DNA of 64,000 bases from Tunturiibacter empetritectus (GTDB taxonomy: Bacteria; Acidobacteriota; Terriglobia; Terriglobales; Acidobacteriaceae): assembly GCF_014201375.1 (NCBI RefSeq), contig NZ_JACHDZ010000003.1:372001-436000 (forward strand). Direction: 5' to 3'. The notes beneath the pieces are model-generated. The model made no database searches, had not been told where the DNA came from, and saw nothing but the letters and a program-made list of their open reading frames with translations. This document shows positions 46,785 to 57,183 of this stretch, in pieces. The first letter of the stretch is position 1. Every line of letters starts with the position of its first letter. Position numbers and translations under genes: made by a program.

Positions 46785-47857
46785 GCGAACTAACCCCGAA
46801 CCCCGCCACACCAGCCTCCGGGTCCCCCGCGTCCCGATCCCTTGGCTCGGACATCACCCAAAGCACAGCCGATTTTTTCTCTCCAGATCCTGTCGCCGCC
46901 GGCCCCCACAGCCGAAGCCAATCCGACGCCCCCGTACGCCCGATACTCCCCGAACGCCCGATACTTCCCGAACTCTCCCTCCTCCCCGAAGGCGAGGCCA
47001 TCCTCCAGCCTCCCATGGACAACACCCCCAACGACGCCCCTGAAGACCCTCCGCACCGCATTCCCAACCTCGGCCACGCCCTCCTCTTCCTCGCCATCGC
47101 CGGCCTCTTCCTCTTCCTCACCCAGCTTCTCCTCCTCGGCCTCACACACGCTCCAGCGATCGGAGGCAAACTCTCCGCCGCTTCCATCCCGCCCAAGCTC
47201 CTCATAGCCTCCGAGGCCATCACCTACCTCGCCACCCTCGCCCTCTCCTGGTTCGTCTTCCCCTTCTTATGGAAGCGCCCCTTCGCCAGCGGCATCGACG
47301 CGAACCCCGACGCAGCCCGACGCAACGCCTTCCGTCTCATCCCCCTCGGCCTCACCCTCTCCTTCGTTGTGCAGGCCATCTCGTCGGTCATCGCCATCCC
47401 CAAAGACATCCCCATCGACGACTTCTTCCGCACCCCATCCGACGTCTGGCTGGTCACCCTCTTCGGCATCCTCGTCGCACCCCTGTTCGAAGAGATCCTC
47501 TTCCGCGGCTTCCTCCTCCCGGCCGTCGCCATCGCTTACGACTGGCTCTCGCTTCCCCGCACCCCCGCCGCCCGCGAGCTCTGGCAATCCAACAACAAGA
47601 TCTCCACCCCCGCCCTGGTCTTCTCCGCCGTCTTCACCAGCATCCTCTTCGCCGCGCTCCACGGCCAGCAGACCGCCTTCACCTGGCCCGTCCTGCTGCT
47701 CCTCTTCTGCGTTTCGCTCATCCTCAGCGCCGTCCGCATCCGCCTGCGTTCCGTCCTCGCCTCAACCCTCATCCACGCCAGCTACAACTTCACCATCTTC
47801 CTCACCGCCTTCATCGCCACCGGCGGCTACCGCCACCTCGACAAGCTCTCCCACTAA
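46781..47857 (+). CDS. CPBP-family intramembrane metalloprotease
   Basis: A 358-residue membrane protein starting 4 bp before the uvrA stop. A polar, Pro-rich N-terminus (about residues 1-90) is followed by 6-8 hydrophobic segments. [12 protein letters not shown] holds the Glu-Glu-Arg motif, and [11 protein letters not shown] and LIHASYNF the His residues, as in CAAX/Abi-type proteases. Its 3' end overlaps the end of the convergent ATPase gene. Confidence 0.9.
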   Translation: MSELTPNPATPASGSPASRSLGSDITQSTADFFSPDPVAAGPHSRSQSDAPVRPILPERPILPELSLLPEGEAILQPPMDNTPNDAPEDPPHRIPNLGHALLFLAIAGLFLFLTQLLLLGLTHAPAIGGKLSAASIPPKLLIASEAITYLATLALSWFVFPFLWKRPFASGIDANPDAARRNAFRLIPLGLTLSFVVQAISSVIAIPKDIPIDDFFRTPSDVWLVTLFGILVAPLFEEILFRGFLLPAVAIAYDWLSLPRTPAARELWQSNNKISTPALVFSAVFTSILFAALHGQQTAFTWPVLLLLFCVSLILSAVRIRLRSVLASTLIHASYNFTIFLTAFIATGGYRHLDKLSH

Positions 47858-49230
47858 GCCTCTTCCGCCCCCAAGGGCTCAACCGCTTCCCCACCAAGCA
47901 AACGCCGGTTCAAAGTCCCTCCCGCAAACAACATCTCTTCCAGCGCTTCATCCACCGCAGCCTGTGCCAGAACACTCCCCCCGGAGCCTTCCATCTGAAA
48001 CTGCGCGCAACGCCTCATTAGCTCTTTGATAAAAGCGCCGCTCACACCCTTCGTTCGCCGAACGATCAGCTCCAGCAGCTCCTCCGACATCTGCAGATCG
48101 CGCGCATACAGCTTTGTCAGCTTCGCACGGCCCTCCTCGTCCGGTAACGGAAACTCAATCGCCTGATCGATACGCCCCGGACGCGAGACCAGTGCCGGCT
48201 CAATCTGGTCGGGACGATTGGTCGTCAGGATAAACAACACCTCGGCATCTTCCCGCAGTCCATCCATCTCATTCAGCAGTTTGTTCAGCAACACCTCCTC
48301 GCCCCCGTTTCGCATCTGTGTTCTATCCCGGGCGATCAGGTCAACATCCTCAATCACCATCATGGAAGGCTGCAGGAACCGTGCCAGGCGAAAATATTCT
48401 CCGATCAATCCCACCTGCTCGGCCGTCACCAGCAACGTCGTATGATTCGGCAACTGCGAAGCCAGATAGTGGATCGTGTGTGTCTTGCCCGTTCCCGGCG
48501 GCCCATAGAACAGCAGTCCCTTCCGCGCCTGAAAATGCATCGACTTCAGCGCGTCGCGTGCAGCCATAAACCCGCCGACATTACGATCGAGCGTAGCCAG
48601 CGTCTTCTGCGGAAGAATGACATCCTCCCGGCTCACACTGGCCAACCGATGCACCTTCACCGAACTGCCGCCTCCCATCGGATGATGATGCGCCTCAAGC
48701 GAAAGGACGCGGCCGCGATAGCTGCGGCCCTCGCTGATCGCCTGCTCGAGTTGACGAAAGAAATCCTGCGAGAACCCGGAGCCCGGTTCGCCTGCGGCAA
48801 CAGCAATCTCGACGTTTACGCCCACCTGAAAGCCGAATCGCCCACCCGTGGCGAGCATGATCGCAAAGGGTACCCCTTTCTCTCGCCCCATCCACAATCC
48901 ATTCTTCAAACAACGTGCCGGTTGCGCGTCGCCAACATCGATCTCGTCGTACTGCAGTGGCCCCGTATCCACAGGAAAGTGAGAGCTGCCGAGCATTTGA
49001 GCGAACGTAAGACCCTCGTGCGCATTCGGTGAGACAAGTCCAGTCAATCGAGTCTGCGGTTCCCGTTTCAGCAACCCTTCCAGCCCGGTCTGAACATCGA
49101 TCCGCGACGTAATCGGAAACTGGCGTGCCGCTGTCGCAATGTCGCGAGCCGAGACCCCGAAGTGCTTCAATAGCTTCCTGGAAAGCTGCGGCTCACGATA
49201 CCCGTTGCCAACCGAAAAGGAGAAACCCAT
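47854..49230 (-). CDS. AAA-family ATPase
   Basis: A 458-residue protein. The first half (about 1-215) has no family I recognise; the AAA domain starts near 225 with LLFYGPPGTGKTHTIHYLA (Walker A), MMVIEDVDLIARD (Walker B), ILTTNRPDQIEPAL (sensor 1) and SRPGRIDQ (Arg finger). This is the FtsH/CDC48-like class, but the protein has no protease domain. The four last bases overlap the CPBP gene end, so both convergent transcripts run into each other. Confidence 0.88.
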   Translation of the reverse strand: MGFSFSVGNGYREPQLSRKLLKHFGVSARDIATAARQFPITSRIDVQTGLEGLLKREPQTRLTGLVSPNAHEGLTFAQMLGSSHFPVDTGPLQYDEIDVGDAQPARCLKNGLWMGREKGVPFAIMLATGGRFGFQVGVNVEIAVAAGEPGSGFSQDFFRQLEQAISEGRSYRGRVLSLEAHHHPMGGGSSVKVHRLASVSREDVILPQKTLATLDRNVGGFMAARDALKSMHFQARKGLLFYGPPGTGKTHTIHYLASQLPNHTTLLVTAEQVGLIGEYFRLARFLQPSMMVIEDVDLIARDRTQMRNGGEEVLLNKLLNEMDGLREDAEVLFILTTNRPDQIEPALVSRPGRIDQAIEFPLPDEEGRAKLTKLYARDLQMSEELLELIVRRTKGVSGAFIKELMRRCAQFQMEGSGGSVLAQAAVDEALEEMLFAGGTLNRRLLGGEAVEPLGAEEA

Positions 49231-49623
49231 GCATCTCTAATACCAGCTTCTTCCGGCGTGGTGTGCTTTTTTCTCAAACTCCGACAATATCTCTCCTAAA
49301 GACCAGTCAAGCCCCAAAGCAAGCCAACTCCATGCAAAAGAAGGACATCTCCGTGGCACATTAGTTTCCCTCAACTGGCTATAATAGAAACAGCAAGAAA
49401 AAGCCTCGGCCGAGCCGGGGCTTTCAACGTTAAACCCACAAGGAGGAATACAAGGCTAACCCCACTGCAATGAAGACTTTGCCAACCATAAATCTCCCAA
49501 AGTATTGATTCCAGATACTTTGACACGTGAAGCAGACCGGAGTCCACCTATAAGTAACCTGAATCGAAGACTTTGCACCAAAATGTACCCGCGGAGGGGT
49601 ATCCTCTAAAATCGAACTTGACC
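49231..49623. other. 393-bp gap before pyrE with promoter-like, hairpin and repeat parts
   Basis: TATAAT at 49380-49385 has no convincing -35. A 10-bp hairpin AAGCCTCGGC-CGA-GCCGGGGCTT (49401-49423) follows, whose minus-strand side ends in a T-run (TTTCTTG), so it is better as a minus-strand terminator. AAGGAGG at 49440-49446 has no start codon in range. A weak minus-strand ORF (49430-49630, CFTC motif plus one hydrophobic stretch) ends 7 bp before that hairpin; its only start is TTG and it is not called. Confidence 0.5.
49541..49607. repeat. AGTCCACC intergenic element, copy 2
   Basis: AGTCCACC, TATAAG, GAATCGAAGACTTTGCAC and a G-rich GCGGAGGGG hairpin part occur in the same order as at 24480-24547, with about one third of positions changed. 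It lies directly before the pyrE start, just as copy 1 lies before aguA. Confidence 0.55.
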
Positions 49624-50298
49624 ATGCCAACCGACAACCGTACCGCTCTCCTCAACCTCATCGCCACCCACTCCTTCAAGCTGGGCGACTTCACCCTCGC
49701 CAGCGGCCAGAGGTCGGACTACTACATCGACTGCCGCATAACCACCCTCCACGCCGAAGGCGGACGCCTCTCCGGCCTCGTCCTCTACGACCTCATCCAC
49801 CAGCACCTCCCCAACCCTGAAAAGATCGAGGCAGTAGGCGGCCTCACCATGGGAGCCGACCCGCTCGTCTCCAACACCGCCAGCGCCAGCGCGTGGGCCC
49901 TCGCCGACTACAACGAGATCGCCGAACTCTCCGACGCCCTCGAGCTCGACCCCGGCCAACGCAGCGACGAAGGCCCCGCGCCTACCCTCCTCCACGGCTT
50001 CCTCGTCCGCAAAGCCGAAAAGACTCACGGCACCGGCCGCCGCATCGAAGGCTTCCTCAAACCCGGTGCCCACGTCGTTATCGTCGACGACGTCTGCACC
50101 ACCGGCGGCTCCACCATCACCGCCATCGAGGCCACTCGCGAGGCCGGCATGCACGTAGCCGGAGTCCTCTGCCTGGTAGACCGCGAACAAGGCGGCCGCG
50201 CCAACATCGAAGCCGCCATCCCCGGCGTCCCCTTCCTCTCCGTCTTCACCGCCTCCGACGTCCGCGCCGCTCACATCGCCCCGCGAAAGAAAAAATGA
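49624..50298 (+). CDS. pyrE: orotate phosphoribosyltransferase
   Basis: Joins orotate and PRPP to OMP in pyrimidine synthesis. The 224-residue protein has FTLASGQRSDYYIDCR, VGGLTMGADPL, FLVRKAEKTHGTGRRIEG and the PRPP motif VVIVDDVCTTGGST. About 25 residues are inserted after GADPL (ALADYNEIAELSDALELD and onward), where most relatives run straight into the FLVRK strand. No clear Shine-Dalgarno is visible before the ATG. The next gene overlaps by 4 bp. Confidence 0.94.
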   Translation: MPTDNRTALLNLIATHSFKLGDFTLASGQRSDYYIDCRITTLHAEGGRLSGLVLYDLIHQHLPNPEKIEAVGGLTMGADPLVSNTASASAWALADYNEIAELSDALELDPGQRSDEGPAPTLLHGFLVRKAEKTHGTGRRIEGFLKPGAHVVIVDDVCTTGGSTITAIEATREAGMHVAGVLCLVDREQGGRANIEAAIPGVPFLSVFTASDVRAAHIAPRKKK

Positions 50299-50762
50299 AC
50301 GAAGCTGACCAACAATCCAAGGCGCTCGCCTTCCTGCGCCTCTCCATCGGCCTTCTCTTCCTCATCTTTGCCGAGTACAAACTGGTCAACACCGAATTCA
50401 TCTGGGGAGGATTGGCCCACGACCTCGGTCAGCTCCTCAACGAGGGCGCCTACCCCTTCATCCGCCCCCTGCTCAAAAACATCATCCTCCCGCACGCCGT
50501 CCTCTTTGCCGCCGTCATCGCCATCTCCGAATTGTTGATTGCACTGAGCTTGCTCACCGGAGTCCTGGTCCGATGGGCAAGCCTCGGCGGTCTGACCATG
50601 ATGCTGCTCTTCCTCCTCACTTCGAACTATCCCGGCCCCAACTCCCCCTTCTGGCTGTACTTCGGCGCCTCTCTCGACAACTCCGTCCTCGCCCTCTGCT
50701 TCATCGCTTTCCTGATCAGCCCTCCCCACCAGCGCTGGGCTCTTCGCCGTCCCAAACAATAG
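50295..50762 (+). CDS. DoxX-like membrane protein
   Basis: A 155-residue protein with four hydrophobic helices; FLRLSIGLLFLIFAEYKLV is typical for the first helix of DoxX/DoxD-like proteins. The ATG overlaps the pyrE stop (ATGA), so translation is coupled. The family includes thiosulfate-quinone reductase subunits and respiratory-stress proteins, but the function here is open. Confidence 0.8.
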   Translation: MNEADQQSKALAFLRLSIGLLFLIFAEYKLVNTEFIWGGLAHDLGQLLNEGAYPFIRPLLKNIILPHAVLFAAVIAISELLIALSLLTGVLVRWASLGGLTMMLLFLLTSNYPGPNSPFWLYFGASLDNSVLALCFIAFLISPPHQRWALRRPKQ

Positions 50763-50946
50763 GGGCGATCGCCCCCTTCCAAACAAGCCCCGCCGCACCC
50801 CCCGTTTTCCTGTGCCTAAAGGCTGCAGATGGAAGCTCCCGTTTATTTTCTTGACTGACTTCTATCGCCGCTGGTAGGGTTCGTTCGTTCTTCAAACAAT
50901 AAACAATTCGGGACCTGAAAAGTTGCATACCTTCCGGAGGTTTCAC

Positions 50947-53900
50947 GTGATCGCCCTAAAAAAACTAAGTCTTCTCCTTCTTCCCATATTGATCCTCGGT
51001 CTGTCCCCATCTCTCTACGGACAGGCTGTCAGCGGCACGCTGCTCGGCACGATCAACGATCCAACCGGAGCCGCAGTTGCCGCAGCGAAGGTCATCGTCA
51101 TTGAAACGGCTACGCAGACGGCTCACGAAACCGTGACCAACGAAAGCGGCAACTTCACCCTGCCCAACCTTCCGCCAGGGACCTACAACATCACGGTCGA
51201 AGCGAATGGATTCAAGAAAGATACCCATGAGGGCATCGATCTTCTCACCAACACCTCAACACGCGTCGATTTCGCTCTCGTCACCGGCAGCGCATCCGAG
51301 ACGATCACCGTATCCACCGCTCCCGCGCTGCTGCAAACAGACCGCGCCGATATCTCCACCACGCTTGAGGCGCATCAGATCTCCAATCTCCCCCTCAGCA
51401 GCGGCAACAGCTTTCAATCCTTGCTCAATACCGTTCCCGGTATGGCGCCCGTGGTCTTCAACAACTCACAGTTCTTCAACGCCAACAACGATCTTTCTGT
51501 AAATGCGAACGGTCAGTCCTCCTACGTCAACCTCTATCAAATTGAGGGTATCGACGACGATCAGCGCACCGGAATCCACATCATCCTCGTTCCCCCCGCC
51601 GCCGCGATCCAGAGCGTAGACATCACCACAAATAACTTCGAGGCGGAGTTTGGCCGTGCCGTCGGCGGCGTCGTCAACGTCACCCTCAAATCAGGAACCA
51701 ATCAGTTTCACGGCTCTGTCTTCCAGAACATGGAAAACAACGGCGTCAATGCTCGCAACTACTTCGCCAGCGGCCCGAATGGACGCCTCGTCTACAACTA
51801 CACGGGCGCTTCTATCGGAGGCCCGATCTTCAAAGACAAACTCTTTTTCTTCGGCGACTTCCTCCGCACCTCCGATCACGAATCGTCTACGGTGAATACA
51901 AACATTCCCTTCTACAACGTTGTTGGCAGTAACCTCGATCTCAGTAAATACGCTGGCCAGGTTTACGATCCGAAGACCGGAGACACTGCAGATTGCAACG
52001 GCGGCCCAACCCCCGCTAACTGCGGTAAAGGGCGCACACCGTTTGCAGGCAACCTAATTCCTCTGAGCCGCCTGTCGACCCCGGTGAACGACAGCAACAT
52101 TGGTTTGACTGTTCTCCAATCCCTCGACGCCCTCGCGAGAGATCCCAAGACCAATCTCGCTTCCGCTGCCTATATTGCCGGTGCGAAGACCAACAACTTT
52201 TCCCAGAACTCCCCCTTCAGCAAAGATGCCATCAGCTACGACATCAAGTCAGACTGGACGATCTCCCAGAAAGATCATTTGAGCGGTCGATTCAGCCATC
52301 AAAAAATCACCACCTTCCAGGCGCCCCTGTTCGGATCCTTCCTCGGCGGCCCGGCAGGCGGCGGCTTCGAAGCGACCGGTACGGCAACCGCTTACAGCAC
52401 CGGCGTCAACTACGATCATGTCTTTTCGCCAACCTTGTTCACTGAAGTTCGCGTCGGCGTAGCCCACCTTCGCAACTCAGCGCAACAGTCAGACTTTGGT
52501 CAGGACGACGCCAAGAAGCTCGGCATCCCCGGCACCAATCTCAGTTCGATCGATAGCGGCCAGGTCGCCTTTCAGGTAAGCAACTTCGCCGGCAACGGAG
52601 AGAACGGCACCACCAATCCCCTCATCGGTTACTCCCAATCGCTCCCCTGGCTCCGCGCCGAGTCGAACATCGACTTTGCCAACAACTGGACCAAGATCCT
52701 CGGCAACCACGCGCTCAAAGCGGGCGCCGACATCCGCCGCATCCGCGACGACCTCCTTCAGGGAAACATCAACGCGGCCGCCGGAACCTTTTACTTCAGC
52801 GAAAACCAGACCTCCACCCCAGGCGCGCCCTCCAAGGGGCAGGCGAACGATATCGCCAGCATTCTCTTTGACACCCCGTATCAGGTAGGGCAGGACACGA
52901 ACAGCACCTTCCCCGCCTACCGCCAGACCTGGCTCTTCTTCTTTGTCGCCGACAAGTGGCAGGCTACCTCGAAACTAACTGTCGACGTCGGCCTGCGATA
53001 TGAGTTGTACCCACCCGCCACGCCGCGCAAAGCAGGAGGATTTTCCAGCTTCAACCCGGCAACCAATCAGCTGACTATCGCCGGCATAGCTGGAAATCCC
53101 TCGAATATCGGGATGAAGACCGACTACACCAACTTCGCACCCAGGCTTGGTGCTTCCTTTCGCGCCACCGATTCCACGGTCCTCCGAGCCGGATTCGGCG
53201 TCAGCTACGTTCCCTTCGTAGATAACTCTTACGCCTACAACTATCCCATCAAGACCAGCACCGACTACACCAACATTCCAACCTATGGAGCCGCCGTACT
53301 GGGCTCCACGAATCAAGCAGCAGTCAACTTCGTAAGCGGAATCCCACCCACCCCGCCCGTCCCCGTCGATGCTAATGGAAAGATCACAGCAACCGGCAAC
53401 ACCTTCCTTAACAGCCTTGGCAACCTTTACATCCCGCTCAACTTCAAGAACGCCTATGTCTCCTCCTGGAATGCGGCCATCCAGCAGGCGCTCCCGCATG
53501 ACAGCTCCCTCCAGATCGCTTATGTTGCCAACCACGGCACGCGAATTGACTCCTCGCAGAACATCAACGTCCCCAGCGTCTACGGAGAAAGTGCTGCCTT
53601 CGATCCGTTGAACATAGCCTTTGGAAAGACCGCCTCCGTAACTCAATTCTTTCTGGGCTACTCCTCCAACTACCAATCGCTGCAAGTACAATTCACTCGC
53701 CGATTCACCCACGGCATAGCTTATAGCTCAGCCTTTACCTGGGGCAAGGCGCAAAACTATGTGACCACCCCACAAGATGGAGCCCTGCTCTTCTACAGCG
53801 GCGACCGCCGTCGCAACTACGCCCTTGCGGACTTCGACCGCAGGCTCAACTTCTCCCAGACTCTCACCTGGGAGCTGCCCGCTGGACGCAATCACAAGTA

Positions 53901-54426
53901 CTTCAACTCAGGTATCGGCTCCTACGTACTTGGTGGCTGGAAGACTTCGGTCATCCTGTCGGCGGTCTCGGGCCTGCCATTCACCCTCACAACAACCAGC
54001 GCAACCCCCGGCACCACCCAGACCGTCGATCAGGTTGCCCCCTTCCACGTCCTGCACCATCACAGCAACCCTAGCGGTGCCCAGTGGTTCGATCCAACCA
54101 GCTTCAGCGTCAGCAGACTCACTGGCTGCGTATCCCCCGGTCCATGCGTCGTCGGAAACACGCAACGAAATCAGTTCCGTGGCCCCGGCTACTTCTCAGA
54201 CAACCTGTCGCTCTTCAAAAGCTTTCCTATCTTCCGCGAGTCGTCTCTCGAGGCTCGCTTCGATGCCTTCAACCTCACCAACACACCCGCCTTCGGTCTG
54301 CCCGGAACCACTTACGGCTCCAGTTCGTTTGGTGTCATCACCGGAACCCTCGGCAGTGGCGTCGGCAATGTCAACGGCGTCGGCGGCCCACGTGTCCTTC
54401 AGGCTGCAGTCAAAATCTCCTTCTAA
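50947..54426 (+). CDS. Oar-like TonB-dependent receptor 1
   Basis: A 1159-residue outer-membrane receptor of the acidobacterial type. A signal peptide (about 1-26) is followed by a carboxypeptidase-regulatory-like domain (GTINDPTGAAVAAAKV, SGNFTLPNLPPGTYNITVEA). Then come a plug (about 110-250, with NFEAEFGRAVGGVVNVTLKSG) and a long beta barrel ending in an aromatic residue (AAVKISF). It likely takes up a large glycan or complex; ligand unknown. GTG at 50947 after GGAGG is the better start; a TTG 24 bp upstream is the alternative. TTGACT 50851 with a poor -10 is a weak promoter candidate. Confidence 0.9.
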   Translation: MIALKKLSLLLLPILILGLSPSLYGQAVSGTLLGTINDPTGAAVAAAKVIVIETATQTAHETVTNESGNFTLPNLPPGTYNITVEANGFKKDTHEGIDLLTNTSTRVDFALVTGSASETITVSTAPALLQTDRADISTTLEAHQISNLPLSSGNSFQSLLNTVPGMAPVVFNNSQFFNANNDLSVNANGQSSYVNLYQIEGIDDDQRTGIHIILVPPAAAIQSVDITTNNFEAEFGRAVGGVVNVTLKSGTNQFHGSVFQNMENNGVNARNYFASGPNGRLVYNYTGASIGGPIFKDKLFFFGDFLRTSDHESSTVNTNIPFYNVVGSNLDLSKYAGQVYDPKTGDTADCNGGPTPANCGKGRTPFAGNLIPLSRLSTPVNDSNIGLTVLQSLDALARDPKTNLASAAYIAGAKTNNFSQNSPFSKDAISYDIKSDWTISQKDHLSGRFSHQKITTFQAPLFGSFLGGPAGGGFEATGTATAYSTGVNYDHVFSPTLFTEVRVGVAHLRNSAQQSDFGQDDAKKLGIPGTNLSSIDSGQVAFQVSNFAGNGENGTTNPLIGYSQSLPWLRAESNIDFANNWTKILGNHALKAGADIRRIRDDLLQGNINAAAGTFYFSENQTSTPGAPSKGQANDIASILFDTPYQVGQDTNSTFPAYRQTWLFFFVADKWQATSKLTVDVGLRYELYPPATPRKAGGFSSFNPATNQLTIAGIAGNPSNIGMKTDYTNFAPRLGASFRATDSTVLRAGFGVSYVPFVDNSYAYNYPIKTSTDYTNIPTYGAAVLGSTNQAAVNFVSGIPPTPPVPVDANGKITATGNTFLNSLGNLYIPLNFKNAYVSSWNAAIQQALPHDSSLQIAYVANHGTRIDSSQNINVPSVYGESAAFDPLNIAFGKTASVTQFFLGYSSNYQSLQVQFTRRFTHGIAYSSAFTWGKAQNYVTTPQDGALLFYSGDRRRNYALADFDRRLNFSQTLTWELPAGRNHKYFNSGIGSYVLGGWKTSVILSAVSGLPFTLTTTSATPGTTQTVDQVAPFHVLHHHSNPSGAQWFDPTSFSVSRLTGCVSPGPCVVGNTQRNQFRGPGYFSDNLSLFKSFPIFRESSLEARFDAFNLTNTPAFGLPGTTYGSSSFGVITGTLGSGVGNVNGVGGPRVLQAAVKISF

Positions 54427-54428
54427 CC

Positions 54429-54470
54429 AGGAGAGAAGTCCCGGTCCATCTCAACCGGGACTTCTCTCCT
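54429..54470 (+). terminator. rho-independent terminator after receptor 1
   Basis: Perfect 17-bp stem AGGAGAGAAGTCCCGGT / ACCGGGACTTCTCTCCT with an 8-nt loop, 3 bp behind the stop. The following T-run is weak. It separates receptor 1 from the epimerase-like gene. Confidence 0.88.
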
Positions 54471-54623
54471 GCTTCCAGATTTACCTTCAAGATTCAATAC
54501 TTACCCGAAAGCTTCGCATCATCAACCGCTCAAGAACGATGCAACTAATTGGCTAATGGATCGTCTTAAGTTCCTGTTCCCGCATTACGCCAAAATGGCA
54601 CCGACGAAAGAGGAGTTCCAATC

Positions 54624-55589
54624 ATGAAGAGTGTTTCCCGGCGACAGTTCGTAGGGGGTTCGGCTGGCTTAGTCGCATCGCTCTCATTGCCGATGCGCGC
54701 ATGGGCCGCAACTTCGCCCTTCAAAATCGCCGTCATCTCCGACGAAATCTCGCAGGACTTCGATCACGCCTGCTCGGTAATCGCCAACGACTTCGGCCTC
54801 CACTACGTCGAGCTTCGCGAGATCTGGGGCAAGAACCTTCAGACAGTCTCCGACGCCGAGATCGCAGAAGCACTCAAGATCCTCACAAAGTACAACCTTC
54901 AGGTCACCGATATCGCCAGCCCGCTCTTCAAAGTCGACTGGCCCGGCGCACCAAAATCCAAATACAGCTCCAAAGAAGATCTGCACGGCGCCGCAGAGTC
55001 CGCCTACAAGCAGCAGGACGAAGTCCTCACTCGCTCCATCTCTCTCGCCAAACAGTTCAAGACTGACAAGATTCGCTGCTTCGACTTCTGGCGCCTCGAC
55101 GACGTCGCTCCCTACCGCGCAGCCATCAACGAAAAGCTTCGCGCCTCCGCTGAAATCACCGGCCAGCACGGCATTCTTTTGGTCATCGAAAACGAGTTCG
55201 CCTGCAACACCGCCACCGGTCGCGAGGCCGCCAAAACCCTCGAAGCCGTTCAATCCCCGCACTTCGTTCTCAACTGGGACCCAGGCAACGCAGTCATGCG
55301 CGGAGAGCTCGACGCCTTCCCCGGCGGCTGGGACGCTCTTCCCAAAAACCGCATTCACCACTGCCACTGCAAGAACGCCGTCAAAGACGACTCCGGAAAG
55401 ATCGTCTGGTCCCCCGTCGACAAAGGCTTGATCGATTGGACCGCTCAATACCGCGCCCTCAAAGAGTCCGGCTATCGCGACGCCGTCAGCCTCGAAACCC
55501 ACTGGCGCGGAGCAGGCACTCCTGAAGCCTCCACGCGCATCAGCTGGGCTGGCATGAAGCAGTGCCTGATCAACTCGGGAACCTTCTAG
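54624..55589 (+). CDS. Tat-exported sugar phosphate isomerase/epimerase-like TIM barrel 1
   Basis: A 321-residue protein of the AP endonuclease-2/xylose-isomerase-like superfamily. VSRRQFVGG is a twin-arginine motif, and the hydrophobic stretch ends at MRAWAAT. Blocks FKIAVISDEIS, LHYVELREIWGK, LLVIENEF, FVLNWDPGNA, HHCHCKNAV and VSLETHW supply Glu, Asp, His and Glu ligands typical for the barrel's metal site. Periplasmic location is likely. Members isomerise sugars or eliminate from 3-keto sugars. Confidence 0.88.
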   Translation: MKSVSRRQFVGGSAGLVASLSLPMRAWAATSPFKIAVISDEISQDFDHACSVIANDFGLHYVELREIWGKNLQTVSDAEIAEALKILTKYNLQVTDIASPLFKVDWPGAPKSKYSSKEDLHGAAESAYKQQDEVLTRSISLAKQFKTDKIRCFDFWRLDDVAPYRAAINEKLRASAEITGQHGILLVIENEFACNTATGREAAKTLEAVQSPHFVLNWDPGNAVMRGELDAFPGGWDALPKNRIHHCHCKNAVKDDSGKIVWSPVDKGLIDWTAQYRALKESGYRDAVSLETHWRGAGTPEASTRISWAGMKQCLINSGTF

Positions 55590-55706
55590 CGCTTCACCTT
55601 CCAGCGCCGTCATTCGGAACGGAGTGAAGACTTGATTTAGTTCGCTCTTGTTCTTTTTTAAATACTCGGCAAGCATCCTGCCTCAATCTCCTAAGGAGGA
55701 GAAACA

Positions 55707-57029
55707 ATGATCACCCGACGAGAGTTTCTCGACACACTCGCAGTCAGCGCAGCAGGCCTCGCTGTCGCCTCCACCGCAAAGAGCTACGCGCAGATCATGG
55801 GCTCCAACGATCGGCTCAACTTCGCCGTCATCGGCGTTCGCAGCCGCGCCTATGCTCATCTCTCCGCCCTCAAGGCGAACAAGAAAGATGCCCGCATCGC
55901 CTATGTTTGTGACGTGGACAGCAACACGCTGAAGAAGTTCGCCGACGACACCCAAAAAGAGATGGGCGAAGCACCAGCCACCGAAAAAGACTTCCGCCAC
56001 ATCCTTCAGCAGAAGGACGTCGACGCTATCACCATCGCCGCGCCCGACCACTGGCACACCCCCATGGCCATCGCCGGGCTGCAAGCCGGCAAGCACGTCT
56101 ACGTCGAAAAGCCCTGCAGTCACAACCCCGCCGAAGGCGCGCTCCTCGTTGAAGCCCAGAAGAAGTACGGAAAGCTCGTCCAGATGGGCACGCAGCAGCG
56201 CTCCTCCCCCCACACCATCGAGGTAGTCGACAAGATTCACAACGGCCTCATCGGTCGCGCCTACTTCGCCAAAGCCTGGTACAGCAATGTGCGCAAGTCA
56301 ATCGGCACCGGCAAAGAAGCACCCGTTCCCCCGCAGCTCGACTGGGATCTCTTCCAAGGCCCCGCGCCGCGCCGAGCCTACACCGACAACATCCAGCCCT
56401 ACAACTGGCACTGGTTCAAAACCTACGGTACCGGCGAGACCCTCAACAACGGCACCCATGAGGTCGATGTCTGCCGCTGGGCCCTCGGTGTCGACTTTCC
56501 CGACCGTGTAACCTCATCCGGCGGACGCTATCAATTCAAGGACGACTGGCAGTTCTACGACACCCTCGTCACCAGCTTCTACTACCCCGACAAGATGATC
56601 ACCTGGGAGGGCAAGAGCTGTCAGGGCATGAAGTACTACGACCGCGACCGTGGCTCGGCCATCATGGGAACCACCGGCACCGTCCTCGTCGACCGCGACG
56701 GATACGAGATCTACGACCTCAAAGGAAACAAGACCAGCGAGCTCAAAGCGAACAAGGATCAAACCTCCTCTACCGATCTCACCGGCCGCGACTCCATGAC
56801 CGACGCTCACTTTGCGAACTTCATCGCCGGAGTCCGCAAGGGAGAAAAACTCAACGCTCCCGTCTCCATCGGAAACGTCGCCGTCACCATGCTTCAACTC
56901 TCCAACGTCGCCTGGGATGTCAACCGTGAACTGCAGCTCGACAACACCGATGGCAAGGTACTCCACGACTCCGAAGCCATGAAAGGCTGGGGCCGCGACT
57001 ACGAAAAGGGCTGGGCACCCCACCTCTAG
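55707..57029 (+). CDS. Tat-exported Gfo/Idh/MocA-family oxidoreductase
   Basis: A 440-residue NAD(P)-dependent dehydrogenase with the Tat signal ITRREFLDTLAVSAAG. FAVIGVRSRAYAHL and the AAPDHWHTPMAIAGL and KHVYVEKPCSHNPAEG blocks are the usual N-terminal part, where the conserved Lys of EKP is catalytic. TGETLNNGTHEVDVCRWALG lies in the C-terminal domain. The cofactor is kept tightly, as in other Tat-exported members. Likely oxidises a sugar hydroxyl in the periplasm. AAGGAGGAG precedes the ATG. Confidence 0.92.
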   Translation: MITRREFLDTLAVSAAGLAVASTAKSYAQIMGSNDRLNFAVIGVRSRAYAHLSALKANKKDARIAYVCDVDSNTLKKFADDTQKEMGEAPATEKDFRHILQQKDVDAITIAAPDHWHTPMAIAGLQAGKHVYVEKPCSHNPAEGALLVEAQKKYGKLVQMGTQQRSSPHTIEVVDKIHNGLIGRAYFAKAWYSNVRKSIGTGKEAPVPPQLDWDLFQGPAPRRAYTDNIQPYNWHWFKTYGTGETLNNGTHEVDVCRWALGVDFPDRVTSSGGRYQFKDDWQFYDTLVTSFYYPDKMITWEGKSCQGMKYYDRDRGSAIMGTTGTVLVDRDGYEIYDLKGNKTSELKANKDQTSSTDLTGRDSMTDAHFANFIAGVRKGEKLNAPVSIGNVAVTMLQLSNVAWDVNRELQLDNTDGKVLHDSEAMKGWGRDYEKGWAPHL

Positions 57030-57183
57030 CCCTCACAACACACGATGCGGACTGCCGCAGATCACCAGTCCGCATCTCCGCTCCAAATCCGCCGCGGCCA
57101 TCTCATCCATAAAAGATTCAACCACCGGCCGGCGGAGCCATCACAACCGAAATGAACCCCAGGAAAGCGCGAGTCCCGACCTC

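Noticed and set aside
49430-49630. 66-codon minus-strand frame with CFTC motif before pyrE
   Set aside because: Overlaps the AGTCCACC repeat and the pyrE start, and the only start is a TTG without Shine-Dalgarno; the hairpin after it is suggestive but not enough.
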